Shown here: positions 1 to 6,247 of the stretch, in pieces
How positions within the stretch are numbered: the stretch's first letter is position 1
How the letters are laid out: every line of letters starts with the position of its first letter
NCBI GenBank assembly: GCA_030539475.1
Contig: JAUNRY010000039.1
Location: 1 to 13,087 of the forward strand
Length of the DNA: 13,087 bases
Direction: 5' to 3'
DNA from: Bacteroidia bacterium
GTDB taxonomy: Bacteria > Bacteroidota > Bacteroidia > Bacteroidales > Dysgonomonadaceae
Notes under the pieces: generated by a model
What the model was told of the DNA's origin: nothing
Database searches by the model: none
What the model saw: only the letters and a program-made list of their open reading frames with translations
Position numbers and translations under genes: made by a program

Positions 1-100
1 CGGCGGGAACATAAACTCCGGCCAGGTGTCCGATGTGAACCGGCCCGTTGGCATACGGCAGAGCCGAGGTGATGAGTGTGCGTTTAAATTGTTTTGACAT
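1..100 (-). CDS. metG: Methionyl-tRNA synthetase, N-terminal fragment (partial)
   Basis: This is the first 33 codons of a class I aminoacyl-tRNA synthetase, read leftward from the ATG at 98-100 and cut by the window edge. The enzyme charges tRNA-Met with methionine in the cytoplasm. The visible residues include SALPYANGPVHIGHL, the start of the Rossmann-fold catalytic core, with the ATP-binding HIGH signature at residues 22-25. The ALPYANG...HIGHLAG context is characteristic of MetRS rather than LeuRS, IleRS or ValRS. The start is supported by the short MSKQFKRT lead into the conserved strand and by a promoter -7 box about 65 bp upstream. The gene is divergent from the GT2 gene starting at 377. 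The C-terminal domains cannot be seen. Confidence 0.93.
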   Translation of the reverse strand, partial: MSKQFKRTLITSALPYANGPVHIGHLAGVYVPA

Positions 101-124
101 ATTTGGGGTTGTATTTCGAAAAAC

Positions 125-152
125 GTACAGACGCCATGCATCGCGTCTGTAC
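125..152 (-). repeat. Palindromic hairpin in the metG leader
   Basis: A 10-bp perfect inverted repeat, GTACAGACGC at 125-134 and GCGTCTGTAC at 143-152, surrounds an 8-nt loop that is itself nearly palindromic. On the minus strand it lies between the predicted metG transcription start (about 159) and the metG ATG, and five Ts follow it (complement of 119-123). It therefore resembles either an intrinsic terminator or attenuator in the leader, or a copy of the short dispersed AGACG...CGTCT palindromes I recall from Bacteroidetes intergenic regions. A related palindrome is at 4405-4428. Confidence 0.6.
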
Positions 153-165
153 AAAAATAGAGATG

Positions 166-173
166 CAAAGATA
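166..173 (-). promoter_or_regulatory. metG promoter -7 box
   Basis: On the minus strand this reads TATCTTTG, a perfect match to the Bacteroidetes TAnnTTTG -7 element. It would start transcription near 159 and give a leader of about 59 nt that contains the hairpin at 125-152. I do not see a good -33 TTTG at the usual spacing. Confidence 0.6.
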
Positions 174-351
174 CAAATTTTTGGGTGAAGCGAATTGCCT
201 ATGGGACATTTTCAATTTCAATTCGTTTATTCGGAAGAATTATTTTTTCAGCCGGCATTTGTTATTTTTACATCTTTTTGGTCAATCACATTAAAAATCT
301 TAAAAACTACAACAAAACGCTTCTCTTTTTTACTTTTCACGTTTTAAATTG

Positions 352-359
352 TACTTTTG
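352..359 (+). promoter_or_regulatory. Promoter -7 box for the GT2-pyrC operon
   Basis: TACTTTTG matches the Bacteroidetes TAnnTTTG -7 consensus 17 bp before the ATG at 377. It implies a very short leader of about 10 nt. It argues against an upstream in-frame start at 185, because transcription would begin downstream of that codon. No clear -33 element is visible. Confidence 0.5.
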
Positions 360-376
360 ATATAAATTCAAAATCC

Positions 377-1120
377 ATGTCCGACAGCATTGTAATTATA
401 CCCACGTACAACGAAAAAGAGAACATAGAAAATATCATCCGGACTGTGTTGGCTTTACCCAAGCAATTCGATATTCTTGTTATCGACGACGGCTCGCCCG
501 ACGGAACCGCAGCCATAGTTCATGGGCTAATGGGAACCGAATTTACAAACCGGCTTTTTATTGAGGAAAGAAAAGGAAAACTGGGTTTGGGAACGGCGTA
601 TATCCACGGTTTTAAATGGGCGTTGGAACGGTCTTACGAATATGTTTTTGAAATGGATGCCGATTTTTCACACAATCCCGATGATTTGCTGAGGCTTTAT
701 ACTGCTTGTGCCGACGAAAATTACGATATGTCCATCGGTTCCCGGTACTGCATGGGAGTGAATGTGGTAAACTGGCCCATGAGCCGTATCCTGATGTCGT
801 ACTTCGCCTCCAAATACGTTCAGGCAATTACCGGTATCGATATTAAAGATACCACCGCCGGATTTGTTTGCTACAAACGAAAAGTGTTGGAAACCATCGA
901 TTTGGATAAGATAAAATTCAAAGGATACGCCTTTCAGATTGAAATGAAATACACCGCTCACGTGCTGGGATTTAAGATAAAAGAAGTATCGGTTATTTTC
1001 GTGAACCGTCAATTGGGGACCTCCAAAATGAACACCACCATTTTCGGCGAAGCTTTTTTTGGTGTTATGAATCTTCGATGGAGAAAAATCACCGATAAAA
1101 TAAAACCCAAACAATCATGA
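377..1120 (+). CDS. GT2 glycosyltransferase, polyprenol-phosphate mannosyltransferase (DPM1-like)
   Basis: The 247-residue product is a GT-A fold family 2 glycosyltransferase. By family it transfers a sugar, typically mannose from GDP-mannose, to a polyprenyl phosphate on the cytoplasmic face of the inner membrane, supplying lipid-linked donors for envelope glycans or protein glycosylation. Visible motifs are PTYNE (9-13), DDGSPDGT (37-44), the metal-binding DADFSHNP (94-101), GSRY (121-124), DTTAGF (158-163) and a basic C-terminal segment with R211 and K217. No C-terminal membrane helices follow the catalytic domain, so it resembles the soluble DPM1-type enzyme rather than the two-domain forms with a GtrA-like tail. 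The reading frame is open further upstream, but conservation begins at this ATG and a -7 box lies just before it. Its stop overlaps the dihydroorotase start (ATGA), indicating translational coupling. The exact sugar donor is inferred from the family. Confidence 0.88.
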   Translation: MSDSIVIIPTYNEKENIENIIRTVLALPKQFDILVIDDGSPDGTAAIVHGLMGTEFTNRLFIEERKGKLGLGTAYIHGFKWALERSYEYVFEMDADFSHNPDDLLRLYTACADENYDMSIGSRYCMGVNVVNWPMSRILMSYFASKYVQAITGIDIKDTTAGFVCYKRKVLETIDLDKIKFKGYAFQIEMKYTAHVLGFKIKEVSVIFVNRQLGTSKMNTTIFGEAFFGVMNLRWRKITDKIKPKQS

Positions 1121-2457
1121 AACTCATCCACAAAGCAACCCTGATAAACGAAGGCCGTTCTTTCACGGGCTCGGTACTGATAGAGGGTGAAAGAATCTCG
1201 AAAATTTTCGAAAACGATGTTCCCGAAAATATCCTGCAACGTTGCAGCGAGGTAACAGATGCACGGGGTTTATACCTCATTCCGGGCGTTATTGACGACC
1301 AGGTGCATTTCCGCGACCCGGGACTCACCCACAAAGGCGATATAGCTACCGAAAGCCGGGCAGCCGTGGCCGGAGGCGTAACTTCGTATATGGAAATGCC
1401 CAATACAAATCCGCAAACGGTAACCATTGCAGCGCTGGATGATAAATTTGAACTTGCGTCGCAAAAATCCGTTGCTAATTATTCATTTTATCTGGGGGCA
1501 ACCAACGATAATTTCAAAGAACTGCTCAAGGTGGACAAAAAAAACGTTTGCGGCGTAAAGGTTTTTATGGGCGCGTCCACCGGAAATATGCTGGTGGACA
1601 ACGCCAAAACGTTGCAACAAATTTTTGCCGAAGTAGATTTGTTGATTGCCACACATTGCGAGAAAGAAGACATAATCCGCGAGAATGCAGAAGTTTATAA
1701 AAAGCAATTTGGTGAAGATATTCCCATAAAATACCATCCGCTGATTCGCAGTGCGGAGGCTTGCTACCAATCATCGGCACAAGCGGTTGAACTGGCCGAT
1801 AAATACGGATCGCGCCTACATGTGCTGCATCTTTCCACCGCTCGCGAAATGAGTTTATTTGATAATTTTCCGTTGAAAGACAAAAAAATTACTTCGGAGG
1901 TTTGCGTACATCACCTTTGGTTTACCGATGAAGACTACGCTCGGCTGGGAGCGCGCATAAAATGGAATCCGGCCGTGAAAACCCGTTCAGACAGAGATGC
2001 CTTGCGCGAAGCGTTGAAATCGGGGAAAATGGATATTATTGCTACCGACCACGCGCCGCATTTACCGCACGAGAAAGAAGGGGGCTGCCTGAAAGCCGCT
2101 TCGGGCGGGCCGCTGGTACAGCACTCGTTGCAGGCGATGTTGGAATTATCGTTACAAGGCATTTATTCGAAAGAATTTGTAATTGAAAAAATGTGTCATG
2201 CACCGGCAGCATTGTTTCGGATAAAAAACAGGGGATATATCCGAGAAGGATATTTCGCCGATTTAGTTCTGGTAAATCCTGCCAAACCCTACACGGTTGG
2301 CAAGAACAACCTGCTGTACAAATGCGGTTGGTCGCCTTTCGAAGGCGAAACTTTCAGCCACACCGTCGAAAAAACATTTGTGAACGGGGATTTAGTTTTT
2401 GACGGCGGTAAAATTATCGATACAACTTTTGGGAAAGCATTAACTTTTGAGCGTTAA
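1117..2457 (+). CDS. pyrC: Dihydroorotase, amidohydrolase superfamily
   Basis: The 446-residue protein matches the long class I dihydroorotases, which interconvert N-carbamoyl-L-aspartate and dihydroorotate in de novo pyrimidine synthesis in the cytoplasm. Visible hallmarks are the first beta-strand metal region DDQVHFRDPGLTHKGD (61-76), MPNTNP (94-99), a probable carboxylated lysine at K148 in GVKVFMGAS, H180 in ATHCEKED, LHVLHLST (234-241) with H235 and H238, and the catalytic aspartate D311 in IIATDHAPH. The C-terminal EGYFADLVLVNP strand is the usual amidohydrolase closing motif. In the canonical HxH metal pair the first histidine is Q62 here, followed by H64. The other ligands are present, so I still expect an enzyme, though an altered metal centre is possible. 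The start overlaps the upstream stop by 4 bp. No terminator is evident in the 94 bp that follow. Confidence 0.93.
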   Translation: MKLIHKATLINEGRSFTGSVLIEGERISKIFENDVPENILQRCSEVTDARGLYLIPGVIDDQVHFRDPGLTHKGDIATESRAAVAGGVTSYMEMPNTNPQTVTIAALDDKFELASQKSVANYSFYLGATNDNFKELLKVDKKNVCGVKVFMGASTGNMLVDNAKTLQQIFAEVDLLIATHCEKEDIIRENAEVYKKQFGEDIPIKYHPLIRSAEACYQSSAQAVELADKYGSRLHVLHLSTAREMSLFDNFPLKDKKITSEVCVHHLWFTDEDYARLGARIKWNPAVKTRSDRDALREALKSGKMDIIATDHAPHLPHEKEGGCLKAASGGPLVQHSLQAMLELSLQGIYSKEFVIEKMCHAPAALFRIKNRGYIREGYFADLVLVNPAKPYTVGKNNLLYKCGWSPFEGETFSHTVEKTFVNGDLVFDGGKIIDTTFGKALTFER

Positions 2458-2520
2458 ATACTTGGCTGTGAAATTTTGTAAAACCTGCAAGATTGTAACA
2501 GTTTAGTAATAATATTTTCA

Positions 2521-2528
2521 TACCTTTG
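2521..2528 (+). promoter_or_regulatory. Promoter -7 box for the GT-B gene
   Basis: TACCTTTG is a perfect match to TAnnTTTG and lies 23 bp before the GTG start at 2552. Transcription would begin near 2535. It suggests that the glycosyltransferase is transcribed separately from pyrC. No convincing -33 element is at the standard spacing. Confidence 0.55.
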
Positions 2529-2551
2529 CGCGAAATCAAGATAAAGTAGCT

Positions 2552-3637
2552 GTGAGATTTTTATTTACCGTACAAGGCGAGGGTAGGGGACATTTTACGC
2601 AATCACTTTCGTTGGCCTCTATTTTAAGAAAGCACGGGCACGAGGTTGTGGCTGTGTTGGTTGGCAAAGACGATTCGCGCCAAATCCCCAAGTTTTATCT
2701 CGATAAAATAAAAGCGCCCGTTTTCGATTTCAGAAGCCCCAATTTCACGGCATTGTACAAGCAAAAACGTCCGAGTATTGCCTTAAGCATCATCAGTAAT
2801 TTTTCACAGCCGTTTATCTTTCGCAAAAGCATCCTTTTTGTAAAAAGTAAAATCGAAGAATATCGCCCCGATGTAGTTGTGAATTTCTACGAAATGATTA
2901 CCGGGATGACTTTCAGCACCTACAAACTGGACGAGAAACTCGGAGTCCGATTGATCAGCATTGCCCACCAATATGTGCTTTTAAATCCCAAATACAAAAC
3001 CACCAGCGAGCAGGATATTAAATATTATTTCCTGCGCATGCTCACCAAAGTAACCTGTCAGCGTTCGTGGAAAATTCTCGCGCTATCGTTTCGTGATATG
3101 GAGGGATGTGCCGAGAAAAATATTGTTGTTGCGCCGCCGTTGTTGCGCAAGGAGGTTTTCGAAAATAAACCGGAAAAAGGCGATTACATACACGGTTACA
3201 TGCTGAATACCGGATATTACGAAGAAATACTGGAATGGCATACCAAAAATCCGCTTATCCCCTTGCGTTTTTTCTGGGACAAAAAAGATGCCGACGATGT
3301 TACCGTAATTGATGATAACCTTATCCTTTATCGGCTCAACGATGAACTTTTCCTGAAAAGCATGGCAGGCAGCATGGCATATTCCACCACATCGGGTTTC
3401 GAATCGATATGCGAAGCATTGTATTACAAAAAACCTATCCTGATGATTCCGGTGCACATTGAGCAGGAATTCAACGCTTACGATGCCAGCCTGTCGGGGG
3501 CCGGGATAAGCAGTGCGAAGTTTAAACTGAATAAGTTGCTGAATTTTATACCGCAGTATCGTCCCGACGAAAATTTCCAAAGTTGGGTGCACCGGGCGGA
3601 GGAAATTTTTATCGGCGAAATTTGCGGCAAGAACTAA
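2552..3637 (+). CDS. GT-B fold glycosyltransferase (MJ1255/GT28-like)
   Basis: This 361-residue protein has the layout of a GT-B glycosyltransferase. An N-terminal Rossmann domain opens with FTVQGEGRGHFTQSL, the glycine-rich acceptor-side loop seen in MurG-like and MJ1255-type enzymes. A C-terminal donor-binding domain has TSGFESICEALYYKKP (280-295) followed by MIP and EQEFNAYDASLSGAG (304-318), the usual nucleotide-sugar binding region. There is no signal peptide and no obvious membrane helix, so it is probably cytoplasmic or peripheral. The start is GTG: the frame has no nearby upstream ATG, and the GEGRGH loop must lie close to the N-terminus as in relatives. It sits 94 bp after pyrC with its own -7 box. 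Donor and acceptor cannot be read from the sequence. The family assignment is firm at fold level only. Confidence 0.78.
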   Translation: MRFLFTVQGEGRGHFTQSLSLASILRKHGHEVVAVLVGKDDSRQIPKFYLDKIKAPVFDFRSPNFTALYKQKRPSIALSIISNFSQPFIFRKSILFVKSKIEEYRPDVVVNFYEMITGMTFSTYKLDEKLGVRLISIAHQYVLLNPKYKTTSEQDIKYYFLRMLTKVTCQRSWKILALSFRDMEGCAEKNIVVAPPLLRKEVFENKPEKGDYIHGYMLNTGYYEEILEWHTKNPLIPLRFFWDKKDADDVTVIDDNLILYRLNDELFLKSMAGSMAYSTTSGFESICEALYYKKPILMIPVHIEQEFNAYDASLSGAGISSAKFKLNKLLNFIPQYRPDENFQSWVHRAEEIFIGEICGKN

Positions 3638-3663
3638 TAACCAATTTCGCGATTTTTTAGCGA

Positions 3664-3675
3664 TGCCGGCCGGCA
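3664..3675. promoter_or_regulatory. 12-bp perfect palindrome upstream of the toxin-antitoxin-like pair
   Basis: TGCCGGCCGGCA is a perfect GC-rich palindrome 20 bp upstream of the -7 box at 3696-3703, so it overlaps the place where a -33 element would sit. Type II antitoxins commonly autorepress through such operators. An operator role here is inference from position only. Confidence 0.3.
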
Positions 3676-3695
3676 CATACATTCGAAAACTTTAT

Positions 3696-3703
3696 TATCT
3701 TTG
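3696..3703 (+). promoter_or_regulatory. Promoter -7 box for the toxin-antitoxin-like pair
   Basis: TATCTTTG perfectly matches the TAnnTTTG consensus, 26 bp before the ATG at 3730. It would give a leader of roughly 20 nt for the two-gene transcript. Confidence 0.6.
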
Positions 3704-3729
3704 TTTCATCAACATAAAAAACTGTCATT

Positions 3730-4002
3730 ATGAAAGTCATTGCCCACATCAATATCGATACAGCCGAAGGCCGCGAAATAGTGGAATGGCTGCGCCGGTT
3801 CCCGGAGGATGTTGTGTTTGAAGACAACACCTTGAACGAGCCGGAAACGCTTTACGAAACAGAACAAAAAGTAAAATCTATTCCAACGCATCTGAATGAC
3901 AATCTCCCCGATGATTTTAAACGTGGTATCACAAAAGAAGAACTTCTGGTTGGAGTAAGAGCCGGAATTAAAGAAATGTTTGAACGAAAACTTGGTAAAT
4001 GA
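3730..4002 (+). CDS. Small protein, putative antitoxin of a type II pair
   Basis: This 90-residue, mostly hydrophilic protein has no family I can name with certainty. The N-terminus (MKVIAHINIDTAEGREIVEW) resembles the beta-strand plus helix opening of small Bacteroidetes antitoxin-like proteins. The C-terminal third, GITKEELLVGVRAGIKEMFE, looks like an amphipathic helix that could wrap a toxin. No helix-turn-helix or ribbon-helix-helix is obvious. The antitoxin call comes from position: it precedes a RelE/ParE-like gene, overlaps it by 4 bp (ATGA), has a similar small size and has its own promoter with an upstream palindrome. The gene itself is well supported by its promoter, coupling and coherent composition. 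The function is inferred. Confidence 0.68.
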   Translation: MKVIAHINIDTAEGREIVEWLRRFPEDVVFEDNTLNEPETLYETEQKVKSIPTHLNDNLPDDFKRGITKEELLVGVRAGIKEMFERKLGK

Positions 4003-4331
4003 AGGTTTTGTTTTTACCGGAAGTAATGAACTACTTCCTTGAATTAGCCGATGCTCTGTACGAAAAAGAATATTTCGGATTTGAGGATACGGCCGTTGAG
4101 TATGCCGAAGAACTTTTCGATGAAATAAATCAGAACCTGCCTTCTAAATTGAAGAAAAATGCGCCACGTTATTTCGATAGATACGGGAAAGATATGTGGT
4201 ACGCTGTTTTCAGAAGAAACAAAAACACATCATGGTATGTTTTTTTCAATATCTACCGGCATGCCGGCGAAACTGTTTATTTTGTTCGTTATATTGGAAA
4301 TAACCATACTGTTGCCCGGCTCATAAAGTAA
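3999..4331 (+). CDS. RelE/ParE superfamily toxin-like protein
   Basis: The 110-residue product fits the RelE/ParE fold. Two N-terminal helices (about residues 8-47, FLELADALYEKEYFGFEDTA and following) are followed by an antiparallel sheet rich in aromatic and basic residues: DMWYAVFRRN (65-74), SWYVFFNIYR (78-87) and VYFVRYIGNNHTVARLI (93-109). Members of this superfamily are ribosome-dependent mRNA interferases (RelE) or gyrase poisons (ParE), neutralised by the partner encoded next door. The basic residues R72, R73, R87, R97 and R107 are typical, but I cannot place a catalytic set, so RelE-like and ParE-like activity cannot be told apart. Antitoxin-first order and the 4-bp overlap fit the usual arrangement. 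The fragment GYFVRY-like C-terminal strand is the strongest family cue. Confidence 0.72.
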   Translation: MKVLFLPEVMNYFLELADALYEKEYFGFEDTAVEYAEELFDEINQNLPSKLKKNAPRYFDRYGKDMWYAVFRRNKNTSWYVFFNIYRHAGETVYFVRYIGNNHTVARLIK

Positions 4332-4397
4332 AGAAAATTCTGAAGTCATTCTTCAGATTATCAATCCCTGTATCTGCGGTTGGCCGGATTCAGACAG

Positions 4398-4428
4398 GAA
4401 AAAAAGAGACGTAGCGCGCTACGTCTCT
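4398..4428 (-). terminator. Intrinsic terminator of the tRNA-Thr unit (perfect palindrome)
   Basis: A 24-bp perfect palindrome at 4405-4428 (half-site AGAGACGTAGCG) is followed on the minus strand by a run of Ts (complement of 4398-4404). It begins 22 nt after the tRNA 3' end, where a terminator is expected. Its AGACG...CGTCT arms resemble the hairpin at 125-152, so it may be a dispersed palindrome that also works as a terminator. On the plus strand no T-run follows it. Confidence 0.65.
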
Positions 4429-4450
4429 ACGTCAAAGTTGTTCTCCTTTG

Positions 4451-4523
4451 AGCCACAAGCGAGACTTGAACTCGCGACCGTCGCGTTACGAATGCGATAC
4501 TCTACCAACTGAGCTATTGTGGC
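4451..4523 (-). tRNA. tRNA-Thr (anticodon CGT)
   Basis: The minus strand folds into a complete 73-nt cloverleaf. The acceptor stem is GCCACAA/TTGTGGC, the D arm is GCTC-AGTTGGTA-GAGT, and the anticodon stem TCGCA/CGCGA carries the loop TTCGTAA with anticodon CGT. The 5-nt variable loop is CGGTC, the T arm is GCGAG-TTCAAGT-CTCGC, and the discriminator is U. It reads the threonine codon ACG. The CCA end is not encoded, since CAA follows. The last anticodon-stem pair (31-39) is an A-C mismatch, and 10-25 is a G-T wobble. The tRNA stands alone with its own promoter and terminator. Confidence 0.95.
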
Positions 4524-4536
4524 TTGTTTCGGGTTG

Positions 4537-4566
4537 CAAAATTATAAAAAATAACCGAAAGCAAAA
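4537..4566 (-). promoter_or_regulatory. tRNA-Thr promoter (-33/-7)
   Basis: On the minus strand TTTTG (complement of 4562-4566) is followed after 17 bp by TAATTTTG (complement of 4537-4544). This is one of the two most complete Bacteroidetes-type promoters in the window. It ends 13 bp before the tRNA 5' end. Confidence 0.7.
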
Positions 4567-4599
4567 CAATTTATGGTTATTTTGTTGCACGTATGTTCG

Positions 4600-6132
4600 C
4601 TAAAACTGACTTAAATCCAGCTCCCAGAACAAATTTTTATCGAACACATACAACTTGTTGTTGGCCATAAACATAGTGGGCGATGCCTGAAATTTCATCA
4701 TCGGGCTGCCTGAAAAATCACAGAGAATAAATTCTTTTTCGTCGTTGGTCAGAAGTTTATAGTAGCCGTTATCGAGTGTTTTTTCAAAAATGTCGTTCTT
4801 GTCATACGTTATCAACGTTTCTAAACTGTCAGTCAGGGAAATTACCCGCTTTTCGGATGTCATCATCCAATTTTGGTTGGGATAAGCCGCGGTTATATCC
4901 ATGAAAGCAGAATCGCTCCGGCGGACATAAACTCCGGACTCTACGAAAGCGTCCAGTTGTTCGCCCTTTTCTAACCCGATAATTTTTTCCGTCTGCAAAC
5001 TGCCATCGCTCAATGAATAGGTGGCAATTTTGTTTTCGAAAACCAGAAAAAGCAAATCGTTTATAACCTGAAAGTTCCGGATGAACTCTTTCTTTTCGGG
5101 AATCACATTCAGGTATCGTTGGTTTCCGTTGTTCAGGTTGAAAGCGGCGAAATAAGGATCGCCAATCATCGAGAAACCGCCGTTGTAGAAAGCGTAACCG
5201 CGATTAATCATATACACCGTTGAATCCATCAGAAAAAGCGACGATTTGGAGGTTATTTTCGTGGACAGCGGAACGCTCCAGAGAATTTCGCCCGACGAAC
5301 CCACTTTCGAAATTTTATCGCGCGAGGCGTAAATTACATTGTTTTCGTTATCAATCAGCATGTTGGAATTCATTTCCGTTACTTCATCGGGAGCGGTTTG
5401 ATAAACGCCGCCACCGAACAGCACGTCCGTTAAAATACCAATAACGTTTACGGCAATCATTTGTCCCACTTTCTTTTGGTTGGTGCTGGCCTTGTATTCC
5501 CAGCTTTTTCCGTGCGGCAGGTTCAGCGCCTGAATTCCGTTTACGGCCACCAGCAGTACGGAATCGGAGAGCATGTAGGCGTCGTCCCATCCGCGCGTGC
5601 GGTCGATGGTTGTTTTCCAAAGCGTATTGCCGGTTGCCATATCCACGGCCGATAAGTTGTTCGACATGCTTTGCACCGGATATCCCACGCCGATATTCAA
5701 CCGCGGGTCGATAAAATAAAAATCGGTGCGGTTTTCCCAAAGCGTGCTTCCGGTTTCGGTATCGAGCAGGAAGTTCTTTTTCTTTTCAGACAAAAACAGG
5801 TATTGGCCTTGAAGTTTGGTTTCTGAATTGTTGTAATTTACTTTTCGCTGCCACTTTATGGATTTGTCGTTCAAGTCAATCATGGCCAAATAGCCGTTGT
5901 TTCTGAACGAAGTTCCCCTTCGGTTGGTTTCGCGAAGTTCGAGTAGCAGGTTGTCGGAAAATCCGTCCCAGTGCCATCGGTAGATTCTGTCGGGAGTTTT
6001 GTGAAGTACGGCTGTAATCTCGTTGCCCGATTGCGTTTTCCCGATTACGGAATCGGTTACGGCAAAGAAATTTTGTGCTTGTATGCCGAAAAACAAGCAT
6101 AGAAGAAAACTCACAGAAAGTGCTCGTTTCAT
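4600..6132 (-). CDS. Exported PQQ-like beta-propeller repeat protein
   Basis: This 510-residue protein begins with a Sec signal peptide, MKRALSVSFLLCLFFGIQAQ, probably cleaved after AQA or AQ near residue 20, so it should be periplasmic or surface-associated. The rest consists of PQQ/WD-like propeller blades, each with a D/G-rich turn followed by a tryptophan or aromatic residue: DLNDKSIKWQ (86-95), DTETGSTLWE (124-133), DMATGNTLWK (164-173), SSGEILWS (279-286), NLNNGNQRYL (332-341) and SLSDGSLQTE (373-382). BamB and quinoprotein dehydrogenases share this fold, but I see no quinone-binding or dehydrogenase signature, so a binding or scaffold role is more likely. There is no lipobox, which argues against a BamB-type lipoprotein. 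It is a single-gene unit with promoter at 6156-6184 and no clear terminator before the tRNA. The specific function is unknown. Confidence 0.82.
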   Translation of the reverse strand: MKRALSVSFLLCLFFGIQAQNFFAVTDSVIGKTQSGNEITAVLHKTPDRIYRWHWDGFSDNLLLELRETNRRGTSFRNNGYLAMIDLNDKSIKWQRKVNYNNSETKLQGQYLFLSEKKKNFLLDTETGSTLWENRTDFYFIDPRLNIGVGYPVQSMSNNLSAVDMATGNTLWKTTIDRTRGWDDAYMLSDSVLLVAVNGIQALNLPHGKSWEYKASTNQKKVGQMIAVNVIGILTDVLFGGGVYQTAPDEVTEMNSNMLIDNENNVIYASRDKISKVGSSGEILWSVPLSTKITSKSSLFLMDSTVYMINRGYAFYNGGFSMIGDPYFAAFNLNNGNQRYLNVIPEKKEFIRNFQVINDLLFLVFENKIATYSLSDGSLQTEKIIGLEKGEQLDAFVESGVYVRRSDSAFMDITAAYPNQNWMMTSEKRVISLTDSLETLITYDKNDIFEKTLDNGYYKLLTNDEKEFILCDFSGSPMMKFQASPTMFMANNKLYVFDKNLFWELDLSQF

Positions 6133-6155
6133 AATTTCAGAGATTTATTACGGGA

Positions 6156-6184
6156 CAAAATTAATAATTTGTTTATAAATACAA
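6156..6184 (-). promoter_or_regulatory. Promoter of the propeller-protein gene
   Basis: On the minus strand TTG (complement of 6182-6184) and TAATTTTG (complement of 6156-6163) are separated by 18 bp, matching the Bacteroidetes -33/-7 arrangement. The -7 box ends 23 bp before the ATG at 6130-6132. It abuts the terminator at 6187-6218. Confidence 0.65.
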
Positions 6185-6186
6185 TA

Positions 6187-6218
6187 AAAAAACGGGCTAT
6201 GTTAACAGCCCGTTTTTT
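6187..6218. terminator. Bidirectional intrinsic terminator
   Basis: AACGGGCT (6191-6198) and AGCCCGTT (6207-6214) form an 8-bp stem with an 8-nt loop. It is flanked by A6 and T6, so the stem can extend to 12 bp and a U-tail forms in either direction. On the minus strand it is the first good terminator after secDF, although it lies about 280 bp beyond that stop. No plus-strand gene reads into it. Confidence 0.8.
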
Positions 6219-6247
6219 CAATAATACGTAATATTTAATTTGATGAG

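Noticed and set aside
185..376. N-terminal extension of the GT2 gene
   Set aside because: The frame is open, but the extra 64 residues are not GT2-like, and the -7 box at 352-359 lies downstream of the ATG-like start there.
668..1114. 148-codon minus-strand ORF
   Set aside because: It is antisense to the GT2 gene, whose motifs are unmistakable, and has no family features.
4256..4267. Second 12-bp GC palindrome, CCGGCATGCCGG, inside the toxin-like gene
   Set aside because: It resembles the palindrome at 3664-3675 but lies within conserved coding sequence with no regulatory context, so it is probably coincidence.
4339..4357. Hairpin TCTGAAG/CTTCAGA after the toxin-like gene as a terminator
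   Set aside because: The 7-bp stem is modest and no T-run follows it, so it cannot be called a terminator with confidence.
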